A DNA stretch of 18,025 nt from Akkermansiaceae bacterium UBA6138. GTDB taxonomy: Bacteria > Verrucomicrobiota > Verrucomicrobiia > Verrucomicrobiales > DEV007. Made by a program: the position numbers and the translations under genes. Shown one piece after another: positions 5,958 through 13,045 of the stretch; position 1 is the stretch's first letter, and every line of letters begins with the position of its first letter. Where the stretch lies: NCBI GenBank assembly GCA_002422425.1, contig DIVG01000073.1, forward strand, positions 122,991-141,015, written 5' to 3'. The notes beneath the pieces are model-generated. The model had not been told where the DNA came from. It worked only from the letters and a program-made list of their open reading frames with translations, and searched no databases.

Positions 5958-6672
5958 GAAGAATGCGTTCTACCCTCAGCACGTCTTCGGGATGATCGAC
6001 CGGGACGGAATCGCTTGAAAGAGGGATCATCCTGACCTCGAAACCGAGTTCAAGAAAGCGGAGAATCTCAATGTCCTCCTGTTTTTCGAGCGGTGTCTTC
6101 CCGGTAACGGCGGCAAAACGGGCCAGTGCCGAAGCGGGGAAGGCATACACGCAGATCTGCCGGAAGGCTTCCCGGAAATTACCTTCCTTGTTTCCTGGCA
6201 CAGGTGACCGGGACATGTAGAGCAACCTCCCGTCGGGACGAAAAACCACTTTTGGAACCCCAGCGCTGCGATAATCCGCCTCATCCTCGATCGGAGCGTA
6301 GCCGTTGATGACCTCATCGGGATAATCCGCGGCGGCGGCAATGACCCGTGCGACATCTTCGGGATTCATGATGGGCTCGTCACCCTGGACGTTGATATAG
6401 GTGTCGGCTTTTACCATCGCCGCAAAAGCCGCGACGCGATCGGTTCCGGTCAAGCATTGGCTCGGAGTCATTGTAACCTGTGCCCCGAAGGCGCGGCAAT
6501 GAGTTTCAATCCCGGAGTCGTCCGTCACGATGTGAACCAGTTCAGCCGGGCACGATTTTACGACCTGCTCCCAGGTTCGCTGAATAAGACTCTTCCCCAG
6601 AATAGAGACGAGTGGCTTACCGGGGAGGCGCGTCGATGCCATTCTGGCAGGAATTACCACAACAAAACTCAT
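5941..6672 (-). CDS. KdsB-like cytidylyltransferase (CMP-ulosonic acid synthetase)
   Basis: The 243-residue product has the KdsB signature N-terminus V-V-V-I-P-A-R-M-A-S-T-R-L-P-G-K-P (4-20), the CTP-binding L-T-G-T-D-R-V region (75-80), and Y-I-N-V-Q-G-D-E-P (92-100) with Asp98 as metal ligand. Later come P-K-V-V-F-x-P-D-G-R-L-L-Y-M-S-R-S-P-V-P and a C-terminal V-D-H-P-E-D-V-L-R-V. These enzymes couple CTP to the anomeric hydroxyl of 3-deoxy-2-ulosonic acids, giving a CMP-sugar and pyrophosphate in the cytoplasm. The usual L-E-Q-L-R-V-L near the end is replaced by E-K-Q-E-D-I-E-I-L, which suggests a paralogue for a special sugar and not the housekeeping KdsB. It starts three bases after the aldolase stop codon and overlaps the HAD gene. 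Confidence 0.85.
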   Translation of the reverse strand: MSFVVVIPARMASTRLPGKPLVSILGKSLIQRTWEQVVKSCPAELVHIVTDDSGIETHCRAFGAQVTMTPSQCLTGTDRVAAFAAMVKADTYINVQGDEPIMNPEDVARVIAAAADYPDEVINGYAPIEDEADYRSAGVPKVVFRPDGRLLYMSRSPVPGNKEGNFREAFRQICVYAFPASALARFAAVTGKTPLEKQEDIEILRFLELGFEVRMIPLSSDSVPVDHPEDVLRVERILHAKRS

Positions 6673-6675
6673 CGA

Positions 6676-8220
6676 TCAAAGACGGGTGAAAATTGACTCG
6701 GGGGTGAGGTTTTTGTATGAGGTTTCCGTGAGCGCGACGAGAGACTTGCCACTTAAGCGGGTGAAAGAGGCGAAGAGGGTTTCATTTTCAAGAAAAAGCT
6801 CCTGATCCTTGGTTTGCATCGGAGAAGCGCTATACCCGTCGTAGCCGACGAGATAGACGGCGGACGAGTCAAGAGCCAGCGCGATTTGTAAAGCGATAGA
6901 GGTATGGGAGTCCCGGGGTTCGAGCGCCTGAATCGTCTCTCCCAACTCACATGCTCCCGGCGAGAGGGCGGCGGGAAGATAGGTCCCCATTTTTCGGGGA
7001 TATGAGGGCAGGACACACGTGCCCCGAAACCCGGCGAAATCCTCAAAAGCGCTTTCAAGCCGGTAGCCCTCGTTCCCCACCAGGCAGAAATAATGGGCAT
7101 TCGCGGTTCCCTGAAAAATCCCGGCATTCTTCGCACTGGCATGGATTACGACGACCTCCGGATGGCGCTCGAGAAAATGCCTGATGGGAGTCGCGTGGTC
7201 GACGACACTACTCCCTCCGCCGACGATCAGGGCAGGCCGGGACTGCTGCGAGACAGGAATTTGAAGCGGGGGAAGCCGGAGATTGTCCTCTTTTCCGGCG
7301 CCCTTGTTCGTAAGGGCGCGGGTGATCGTGTTGAGAGAATAGAAACGCTTGGAGACCCAGGCCATCACGTCGTTCTGGGGGAGCGACTGCACCCCTGAAA
7401 CCATATAGGGCAGATTGGTGCCCCATCGATGAATCTCCTGCAGCTGGGTGAAAGAGTCGACGACCGTGGAGAGCGCATTGAAGTCAAGCTCCAGTCCGTC
7501 ACGGGAGTTTAAAACAGTCAGTAGTAACTCCGTGCGCAGATTGCCGGCACCGCGGCCCATCCCGGCCACGGTCGCATCGACGAACTCCACACCGCAATCA
7601 ATCGCCGTAATCGTGTTGATCAGGGCGAGTTCAAGATTGTTGTGCCCGTGAAAACCGATCGGAACGGCCAGGTGTTCGCGGAGCAGATTCACTTTTCTGC
7701 GGACGTCGTCCGGGAAAACCCCGCCATAGGAGTCAACCATGTAGAAAGCGTCCAACGAATTGTTAAGGGAAGTAAGCGATTCAAAAAAGGAGGAATCTTC
7801 TTTCCACCGCGACATATACATCACGTTCAAACAAACAAAAAACCCGAGATCCCGGGCCATTTCCACGAGACCGGCGGCGGCGGAAACGGCCTCGGGCGAG
7901 ACGGCAATCCTGACCATATCGACAAACCCGACGCAAGGCTCAAGGAGCAGTCGGAAATCGGCCGGCGAAAGGTTCTTCTGATCAATCAGGATCGCAATTT
8001 TCTTCCGTGAAGCACTTCGCACCCTTTCCAAAACGTATCGGGGGAGGTAGAAATATTCCCCCCGATAGCCTGAAGCGGGAACCGAACGGTAGCCAATCTC
8101 AAGATACTCCACCGGAAGCGAGTTGAACGAGTGCAGGTAGGTATCGACCAGATCGGTCCGGAAATCCCAGTTCGTGTAGTAACCCCCGTCCCGAAGACTG
8201 CAGTCTAGCATCGTTGCCAT
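6676..8220 (-). CDS. DRE-TIM aldolase fused to a DUF115/MptE-like domain
   Basis: This is a 514-residue fusion. Residues 1 to about 310 form a DRE-TIM metallolyase like 4-hydroxy-2-oxovalerate aldolase and HMG-CoA lyase: M-L-D-C-S-L-R-D-G-G (Asp6, Arg10, Asp11), the metal-binding H-G-H-N-N (His191, His193) and V-A-G-M-G-R-G-A-G-N (218-227). Residues from about 328 begin P-A-L-I-V-G-G-G-S-S-V-V-D and end with a Y-L-V-G-Y-D-G-Y segment, as in DUF115 / 6-hydroxymethylpterin-pyrophosphokinase-like domains found with glycosylation genes. The aldolase would join pyruvate or a related 2-oxo acid to an aldehyde, giving a 2-oxo acid sugar or its precursor. It is the first gene of a tight three-gene operon (aldolase, cytidylyltransferase, phosphatase). 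A second in-frame ATG lies at 8211; no strong Shine-Dalgarno decides between the two. Confidence 0.8.
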   Translation of the reverse strand: MATMLDCSLRDGGYYTNWDFRTDLVDTYLHSFNSLPVEYLEIGYRSVPASGYRGEYFYLPRYVLERVRSASRKKIAILIDQKNLSPADFRLLLEPCVGFVDMVRIAVSPEAVSAAAGLVEMARDLGFFVCLNVMYMSRWKEDSSFFESLTSLNNSLDAFYMVDSYGGVFPDDVRRKVNLLREHLAVPIGFHGHNNLELALINTITAIDCGVEFVDATVAGMGRGAGNLRTELLLTVLNSRDGLELDFNALSTVVDSFTQLQEIHRWGTNLPYMVSGVQSLPQNDVMAWVSKRFYSLNTITRALTNKGAGKEDNLRLPPLQIPVSQQSRPALIVGGGSSVVDHATPIRHFLERHPEVVVIHASAKNAGIFQGTANAHYFCLVGNEGYRLESAFEDFAGFRGTCVLPSYPRKMGTYLPAALSPGACELGETIQALEPRDSHTSIALQIALALDSSAVYLVGYDGYSASPMQTKDQELFLENETLFASFTRLSGKSLVALTETSYKNLTPESIFTRL

Positions 8221-8296
8221 TTCAAATGCGGATACGGAAACGACCTGATATCATTGGCCGCTGAATGCGTTTTAAGAAGAAGGTCGCTCTTTTACT

Positions 8297-8324
8297 TTGA
8301 ATGCCTGCTAAGACCGCCTACACT
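8297..8324 (+). promoter_or_regulatory. Possible promoter for the 2OG oxygenase gene
   Basis: TTGAAT (8297-8302) and TACACT (8319-8324) are separated by 16 bases within the 120-base divergent gap between the aldolase and oxygenase genes. The transcript would begin about ten bases before the ATG at 8341, giving a very short leader. Candidate only. Confidence 0.3.
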
Positions 8325-8340
8325 GGGCTACCAAGTCACC

Positions 8341-9201
8341 ATGGCCCAACAATTGCAACTTTTTTCGGAGGTTAACAAGACGGTTTTCGAGGAACCATTC
8401 GTCTACGGTTATGTCGATAATTTCCTTCCCCCGGAAATCTATCGTGCTCTTGACGAGACCTTCCTGAATCCCCGGGACTCGGATCGGCATCAGATCTTTC
8501 GCGATGGAAAAGAACGCCTGAACTTTGTGGCACCGCCAACCCCGGATTTCATACCGGAAGGGTCCCCCTGGGCCGAATTCATCGCGGAAATCGGAAGTGA
8601 AGAATATCGGAGCGACATTTTCCGCTGGGCAAAGGCGGGATTCCTTGGATCCCGTTTTTCCTCCGGACAATACGGGGACTTTCTTAAAAATCGCTTCGAT
8701 GCCGATCCTTCAGAAACTCGATTCAGTTGTGAGTTCTCAAGTCTTTCGGAGTGCGCCAAGCTCGCTCCCCACACGGATGCACCGACCAAGGTTGTCAGCT
8801 TTGTTTACTATTTTCCACCGAACGGATGGCAGAGCGAATGGGGTGGTGCAACAGAAGTTTACGAGGCGAAGAAAGAGAAGCATCAGTATAACTGGCACAA
8901 TCGCTCCGTCTCACCCAAACTGGTAACGACCCGGTTTCAAGCCGAATTTAAACCCAATCGGGTCTTCTTTTTCGTCAAGAACGTCAACAGTTGGCACGGA
9001 CTTTCCGCCGTGACCTCCCCGCGAAGCTTCCCGAGGCGCAGCTTCAATTTCAGCCTCTCTCTTCCTGCAGTTCTGTTTGAAGACGCGGATGTGGCTTTCG
9101 GGAATAATGAAATCAAACGTTTTGAAAGACGGATTTTCTTTCCGGAAACCGTGAGGCAGCGCATCGCCACCTTCGGTGCCTCGCGCTTTAAAAAACGCTG
9201 A
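8341..9201 (+). CDS. 2-oxoglutarate/Fe(II)-dependent oxygenase (2OG-FeII_Oxy_3-like)
   Basis: The 286-residue protein from the ATG at 8341 (MAQQLQLFSE...) shows the facial triad and co-substrate site of the double-stranded beta-helix dioxygenases. L-A-P-H-T-D-A (His144, Asp146) is followed by a Y-Y-F and E-W-G-G-A-T-E-V-Y stretch (166-174), the distal V-N-S-W-H-G (His219), and P-R-R-S-F-N-F-S-L (Arg232/233) to bind 2-oxoglutarate. The early part (Y-V-D-N-F-L-P-P-E-I-Y) is the usual start of prolyl-4-hydroxylase-like family members. No signal peptide is seen. It would hydroxylate or otherwise oxidise a substrate I cannot name. It is co-directional with the sialyltransferase-like gene 34 bases downstream, which hints at work on a glycan or its lipid or peptide carrier. 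An upstream in-frame extension to 8254 contains the promoter-like element and was not used. Confidence 0.85.
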   Translation: MAQQLQLFSEVNKTVFEEPFVYGYVDNFLPPEIYRALDETFLNPRDSDRHQIFRDGKERLNFVAPPTPDFIPEGSPWAEFIAEIGSEEYRSDIFRWAKAGFLGSRFSSGQYGDFLKNRFDADPSETRFSCEFSSLSECAKLAPHTDAPTKVVSFVYYFPPNGWQSEWGGATEVYEAKKEKHQYNWHNRSVSPKLVTTRFQAEFKPNRVFFFVKNVNSWHGLSAVTSPRSFPRRSFNFSLSLPAVLFEDADVAFGNNEIKRFERRIFFPETVRQRIATFGASRFKKR

Positions 9202-9218
9202 ACCGGCAAAGAGGGAGG

Positions 9219-9227
9219 CCCCCCCCC
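9219..9227 (+). repeat. Run of nine C before the sialyltransferase-like gene
   Basis: Nine consecutive C lie between GGGAGG (9213-9218) and GGAAAG (9228-9233), just before the ATG at 9236. It is the longest homopolymer I noticed in the window. Slippage here could change the distance from the GGGAGG ribosome-binding site to the start codon. Confidence 0.9.
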
Positions 9228-9235
9228 GGAAAGTC

Positions 9236-10543
9236 ATGCAGCTCCGCTTACAAAGCCTCTTTCCCGCTATTTTGCATCGGACGCCCCGTCCCTTTCTGCG
9301 GGCGGCGCACACAAGGTCTTATTACGCCGCTCTCAGAGAGGATCTTGCCGACAGAGACGGGCCGCCGCCGGAATCAGGCGGTCCCTTCCCCCGCTTAACT
9401 TCCGAACTAAGGCGCCGGGGGATCCGCTACGAGCGCCTCGGATCGGGGTGGATGGACGGCTTTCACGCCGCAGTGACAAGCCCGGAGGGCGAAGGCAGAG
9501 CGGCTCTTGCTCAACTCTCCGGAAGTATCGGAACCATCCATGGCAGTGAGTTAACTTCACGCGAATGGATTCACTTTTATTGTCTCGCGCTGCGGTTCGG
9601 CTTCTTCCGTCTCGGATACGATTTCCGTTTAAAAGCGCGTGAGAGTGCCCTCGCGGCGGCGGGAGATCGCCCCGGACGTTACGGGAATCCCCCCCTCAAG
9701 AGGATGGCGGCTCTCATGGAATCGGGAAACTGGGACCTTTTTGACCGAAAACTGGGGGATTCGGGACGACTTTTCGGGAGGCAAACGTCCCTGCTGCGGG
9801 ATCTTGGTGCGATCCTTCGTCAAAACGGGGACATCCGTGAAATCCCCCAAAGCCGCGATTCAGACCCGGCCTTCGCTGATTTCGTCAGAGATAAAACGAT
9901 CTGTTTTGTGGGACCGGCGAAATCGCAGCGGCTCGATGCCGCAGAGATCGAGGCCTACGAGAGGGTGGTGCGCTGCAACACGCTGCGTGCTCCCGAGGCG
10001 CCGGATCCGGTCAAAGGCGGGCGCTGCGACATCACTTATCTGAACCGGAACCGGATCGCATCGCTGGAGGATCAAGGGACGGTAAATTTCTCAGGCGACA
10101 TCGGATGGGCTGTGTCAAAAGATGGCAAGTCCCTGAGAGGGCTCCGAAAAAAACTCAGCCCTGCCCGGGGATTGCAAACAAGGGCGACGAGGGATTTCAC
10201 CCCCGTACTTTTCAACGGCTCCCTCACAGCGGCCCCCAACGCCCTCCTCGATCTCATGGCGCACGGCTCCGGCCCCGTCAAAGTCTTTCATACCGATCTC
10301 ATGCTCACCGTGGAACGCGCCACCGGATATGATCCGAAGCTGCAGGGCACCACGGCTCACGTGGAAAAATTTATCCTCAGCTGCGCGGGGCCCCACGACC
10401 CGGTGACGAGCTACTTCGTGCTGTCGTCGCTCTTCCGCGCCGGAAGGGTCACGGGCGACGAGGGTTTCACTGCCGCGATGTCCCTCGGTGAATCCGCCTA
10501 CATGGGGACTCTCGAGAAACTCTACGGCCGATACGCCACCTGA
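9236..10543 (+). CDS. Sialyltransferase-like (GT29-like) protein with an unrecognised N-terminal half
   Basis: The 435-residue product from the ATG at 9236 has two parts. Residues 1 to about 210 are basic and helical and match nothing I know. From 219, D-K-T-I-C-F-V-G-P-A-K-S followed by I-E-A-Y-E-R-V-V-R-C-N-T-L (238-250) resembles the large sialylmotif of GT29 enzymes (a V-G-N-like nucleotide-binding strand, then D-x-V-x-R-x-N). F-N-G-S-L-T-A-A-P-N-A-L-L-D-L-M (326-341) and V-K-V-F-H-T-D (348-354) resemble the small sialylmotif. Such enzymes move a sugar from a CMP donor, which fits the CMP-sugar synthetase operon 1 kb upstream. GGAAAG sits just ahead of the ATG. A GTG at 9176, overlapping the oxygenase gene, would add 20 residues and place the C run inside the coding frame. 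The GT29 call is by eye and moderate. Confidence 0.6.
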   Translation: MQLRLQSLFPAILHRTPRPFLRAAHTRSYYAALREDLADRDGPPPESGGPFPRLTSELRRRGIRYERLGSGWMDGFHAAVTSPEGEGRAALAQLSGSIGTIHGSELTSREWIHFYCLALRFGFFRLGYDFRLKARESALAAAGDRPGRYGNPPLKRMAALMESGNWDLFDRKLGDSGRLFGRQTSLLRDLGAILRQNGDIREIPQSRDSDPAFADFVRDKTICFVGPAKSQRLDAAEIEAYERVVRCNTLRAPEAPDPVKGGRCDITYLNRNRIASLEDQGTVNFSGDIGWAVSKDGKSLRGLRKKLSPARGLQTRATRDFTPVLFNGSLTAAPNALLDLMAHGSGPVKVFHTDLMLTVERATGYDPKLQGTTAHVEKFILSCAGPHDPVTSYFVLSSLFRAGRVTGDEGFTAAMSLGESAYMGTLEKLYGRYAT

Positions 10544-10620
10544 GGCCGCCAGGGTTCACGCGGGTGGCAGTCTTCGATTCTTCAACCAAGCCCGCTTCGG
10601 CAGGGTCCGGAACCCGGGGC

Positions 10621-11376
10621 TCAACCGGTCGGGAGAATCGCAAAACGGACCCCGAGGGTGTAATATTTCGGGTTGGGAAAGCGAGGGCGGCGACAGGCGG
10701 CGCGACAACGTCTCCCGTAGTTTGACCATCCGCCACCCCGGTGAATATGAAACGAGCCTTCGGCCGGTCCAGTCGGGTCGGTAACGGTCCCGCCATCAAG
10801 CTCCGAATACCAGTCGGAACACCACTCGGAAACATTTCCGTGCATATCAAACAAACCGAAGGCATTGGCCGGATAGCTCCCGGCAGGAGTCGTCTTTTTC
10901 CGGAACGGCCCTTTTTTCTTCGTTCCGAGGGGCACCCTGCCGTTGCAGTTCGCCTGGTGACCGTCGAGCACGTCTCCGAAATGGAAAGGGGTGGACGTCC
11001 CCGCGCGGCAGGCATATTCCCACTGCGCCTCTGTGGGAAGAGACCACTTCCAGCCATCGGGAAGAGGGACCTCCCGGTTCAACACGAAAACGCTCTCGTT
11101 CGCTTCCTCCCAGGTCAGGTTTTCGACCGGGAGATCGGGCCCCTTGAAGTGGCTGGGATTTTTCCCGCAAAGCTGTTCATAAAGGCGCTGGGTGCACTGA
11201 GCCCTCGCCAACCAGAACCCCCGGGAGAGAATGACGCGGTGCAGCGGTTCGTTGCCGGTACGTCCCGGTTCATTCTCCGGGCTCCCCATCAGAAACTCCC
11301 CGGGAGGACACCACACACAATCAACGCTCCCGAATGCCCGGATTTCTCCGGGCTCTTTTCCGACGATCTCGTCCAT
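10621..11376 (-). CDS. SUMF1/formylglycine-generating-enzyme-fold protein lacking the catalytic cysteines
   Basis: The 251-residue product from the ATG at 11376 has the FGE-sulfatase fold signature. It opens with W-C-P-P-G-E-F-L-M-G-S-P and continues through V-E-N-L-T-W-E-E-A and L-P-T-E-A-Q-W-E-Y-A-C-R-A-G. It then has P-N/A-F-G-L-F-D-M-H-G-N-V-S-E-W and a final R-G-G-G-W-S-N-Y-G-R-R-C-R-A-A-C-R-R before G-V-R-F-A. In true formylglycine-generating enzymes a redox-active Cys pair follows the R-G-G-S-Y segment; here that place holds S-N-Y-G, so aldehyde formation on a sulfatase is unlikely. Other members act as sulfoxide synthases, PvdO-like oxidases or binding modules. No sulfatase gene is visible in the window. 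An upstream TTG at 11451 would extend it by 25 residues with no fold support. It is convergent with the GT29-like gene (77-base gap). Confidence 0.8.
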   Translation of the reverse strand: MDEIVGKEPGEIRAFGSVDCVWCPPGEFLMGSPENEPGRTGNEPLHRVILSRGFWLARAQCTQRLYEQLCGKNPSHFKGPDLPVENLTWEEANESVFVLNREVPLPDGWKWSLPTEAQWEYACRAGTSTPFHFGDVLDGHQANCNGRVPLGTKKKGPFRKKTTPAGSYPANAFGLFDMHGNVSEWCSDWYSELDGGTVTDPTGPAEGSFHIHRGGGWSNYGRRCRAACRRPRFPNPKYYTLGVRFAILPTG

Positions 11377-11491
11377 AATTGCTCGCTTGTTGAAAGAATT
11401 CGCTGATTTTAAGCGCCAGGCAGGGCCCGGCTCCTTAAAAACGTCAAGCAATCTTGGATTGTGGAAAAGTCAATCCTCGTTCTTCCAGCAA

Positions 11492-12280
11492 ATGAAGGGT
11501 TCCTACAACATCATCATCTACGACCCGGCGGAAATCATCTACGTTCTCACTCCGAAGTGCGGCTCGACCACGATGATCAAGGTGTTCATGGACCTCGCGG
11601 GCATCGAAAGCAAAGGGAGGCCGATACGGAAAGAAAAAGGGGAAGCGAGGGCGGAGGGCCTCCTCACGGCGAAAGGCCTCCGTATCGAACGCTGCACGAG
11701 GGAAATCCTCATGGAAACCCGGGAACGTTATCCAGGCTACAAGATAATGGCCAACGTTCGCTGTCCCTACGAACGGATCCTGTCAAATTACTATAACAAG
11801 CTCAATCGCTTCACCGCTCATTTTGCCCGGAGAATTCATTTCTACGGGAAATTTCGCCAGTTTCTGGGGGGCCCCGCCTCGTGGAAGGACGTTGAGTCCG
11901 GGAACCGCCACATGCAGCGTCGGCTCAGTTTCGAAGACTTCCTGCGGGGGCTGGAACTTCATGGAACGGATTTCGACGTCCACTATGCGCCGCAGTTCGA
12001 GCTTCTCGTCATGGACAGGATTCTCTTCGACCGCCTCGTCCGTCTCGAACACCTCCAGACCGAACTGGCCTGCGCCATGGAAGACTGCGGGATCGGGCCT
12101 GAATCTCTCCGCCGGATCCAATCTCTGCCCCGGTTCAACGCCAGTCTCCGCGACGAGAGGAGAAGCACGCTGATGACACCGGACGCCAAAGAAATCATCT
12201 CGCGGCTTTACGCCGGGGACTTCAGCAGGCTGGGCTACGCCGGAGAGCCTCCTCAGGGCGAATCCCTGCCCGGAAGTTAA
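11492..12280 (+). CDS. Carbohydrate-type sulfotransferase (Sulfotransfer_2 family)
   Basis: The 262-residue protein from the ATG at 11492 begins M-K-G-S-Y-N-I-I-I-Y-D and continues I-I-Y-V-L-T-P-K-C-G-S-T-T-M (15-28), where P-K-C-G-S-T-T is the 5'-phosphosulfate loop characteristic of Sulfotransfer_2. The 3'-phosphate site is M-A-N-V-R-C-P-Y-E-R-I-L-S-N-Y-Y (86-101). This family sulfates sugars in chondroitin, heparan and bacterial glycans such as Nod factors. It is not closely similar to the sulfotransferase at 4252-5253, so the region uses two distinct sulfation activities. The open frame extends upstream to 11231, but that part is antisense to the SUMF1 gene and lacks fold features. Its stop is six bases from the stop of the convergent racemase-like gene. 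Confidence 0.85.
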   Translation: MKGSYNIIIYDPAEIIYVLTPKCGSTTMIKVFMDLAGIESKGRPIRKEKGEARAEGLLTAKGLRIERCTREILMETRERYPGYKIMANVRCPYERILSNYYNKLNRFTAHFARRIHFYGKFRQFLGGPASWKDVESGNRHMQRRLSFEDFLRGLELHGTDFDVHYAPQFELLVMDRILFDRLVRLEHLQTELACAMEDCGIGPESLRRIQSLPRFNASLRDERRSTLMTPDAKEIISRLYAGDFSRLGYAGEPPQGESLPGS

Positions 12281-12286
12281 AGAAAG

Positions 12287-13045
12287 TCACGATTCGTCCA
12301 ACCAGCCGCGGTCGTAGGGAATGAATCCGGAAGCGTCCCCGAGCTTTCCGAGCGGTTTGGACCAGCGGTTCTTCTTGCTCTGGACATAACCGAGCTCGAT
12401 CATGGTCTCCATCAGCTTGAAGGCCGCGATCGTCGGATCGATGACCGGTATCCCGAGCTCCTCCTGAAGCACTTTACCGTATCCGACAAGGGGCCCTCCC
12501 CCGAGAATAACGGCTTCCGCGCCATCGTGCTCCATCGCCTCTCTCGCCACCTTGAGGAGACGCTGCTTGAGCACCTCAAAGGTATCCGTTTCGTCCCATT
12601 CACTGTAAGAGCGAAACGAGGCGACTTTTGCCTCGATCCCGAGGGCTCGCACGTAATCGTCTTTCGGCGGGGTCCACTTCGTCGTGCCGGTGAGAACGGT
12701 GAAACGGTGGCTGATGAGGCTGGCCATGTGATACGATGCCTCCGCAATGCCGAGGACCGGGATATCGAGAATTTCCTTCATCGCATCCACACCGACATCC
12801 GAGAATCCGGCCACAATGATGCCGTCGAACTTGTCCCGGTTCTGCCAGGCGATTTTGACGGATTCGGTAGTGCAGATGGCGAGATCAACGTAGCTGAAGA
12901 CCTTGTAACTGGAAAATCCGGGACGCGACTTGATGTAGGTCGCTTCAACATAAGTGTCGGGACCGGCGATTTCCCGGCACTGAGCCTCCATGACTTCTGC
13001 GGTTTCTTTTGCTGTATTCGGATTGATGATGAGAATGCGCTTCAT
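12287..13045 (-). CDS. Asp/Glu/hydantoin racemase-fold protein without catalytic cysteines
   Basis: The 252-residue product from the ATG at 13045 starts M-K-R-I-L-I-I-N-P-N-T, the hallmark opening of hydantoin/allantoin racemases (HyuE, Dcg1-like). It retains F-S-D-V-G-V-D-A-M-K-E (81-91), P-V-L-G-I-A-E-A (96-103), and a late G-A-E-A-V-I-L-G-G-G-P-L-V-G with I-P-V-I-D-P. In racemases of this family a Cys follows the strand before F-x-D and a second Cys sits in V-L-G-C. Here these are Gly80 and Gly183. Two-base acid/base racemisation is therefore unlikely. It may be a C-C or C-N cleaving relative or a binding protein. It is divergent from the amidohydrolase operon, which suggests a shared pathway on an N-carbamoyl or cyclic amide compound. 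A GTG at 13063 could add six residues. Confidence 0.82.
   Translation of the reverse strand: MKRILIINPNTAKETAEVMEAQCREIAGPDTYVEATYIKSRPGFSSYKVFSYVDLAICTTESVKIAWQNRDKFDGIIVAGFSDVGVDAMKEILDIPVLGIAEASYHMASLISHRFTVLTGTTKWTPPKDDYVRALGIEAKVASFRSYSEWDETDTFEVLKQRLLKVAREAMEHDGAEAVILGGGPLVGYGKVLQEELGIPVIDPTIAAFKLMETMIELGYVQSKKNRWSKPLGKLGDASGFIPYDRGWLDES

Noticed and set aside
10741..11406. 221-codon plus-strand open frame
   Set aside because: It is antisense to the SUMF1-domain gene, whose motifs are unambiguous.
11449..11461. Small palindrome CAATC-TTG-GATTG before the second sulfotransferase
   Set aside because: A 5-bp stem with a 3-base loop is expected by chance in a window this size; there is no partner site nearby.
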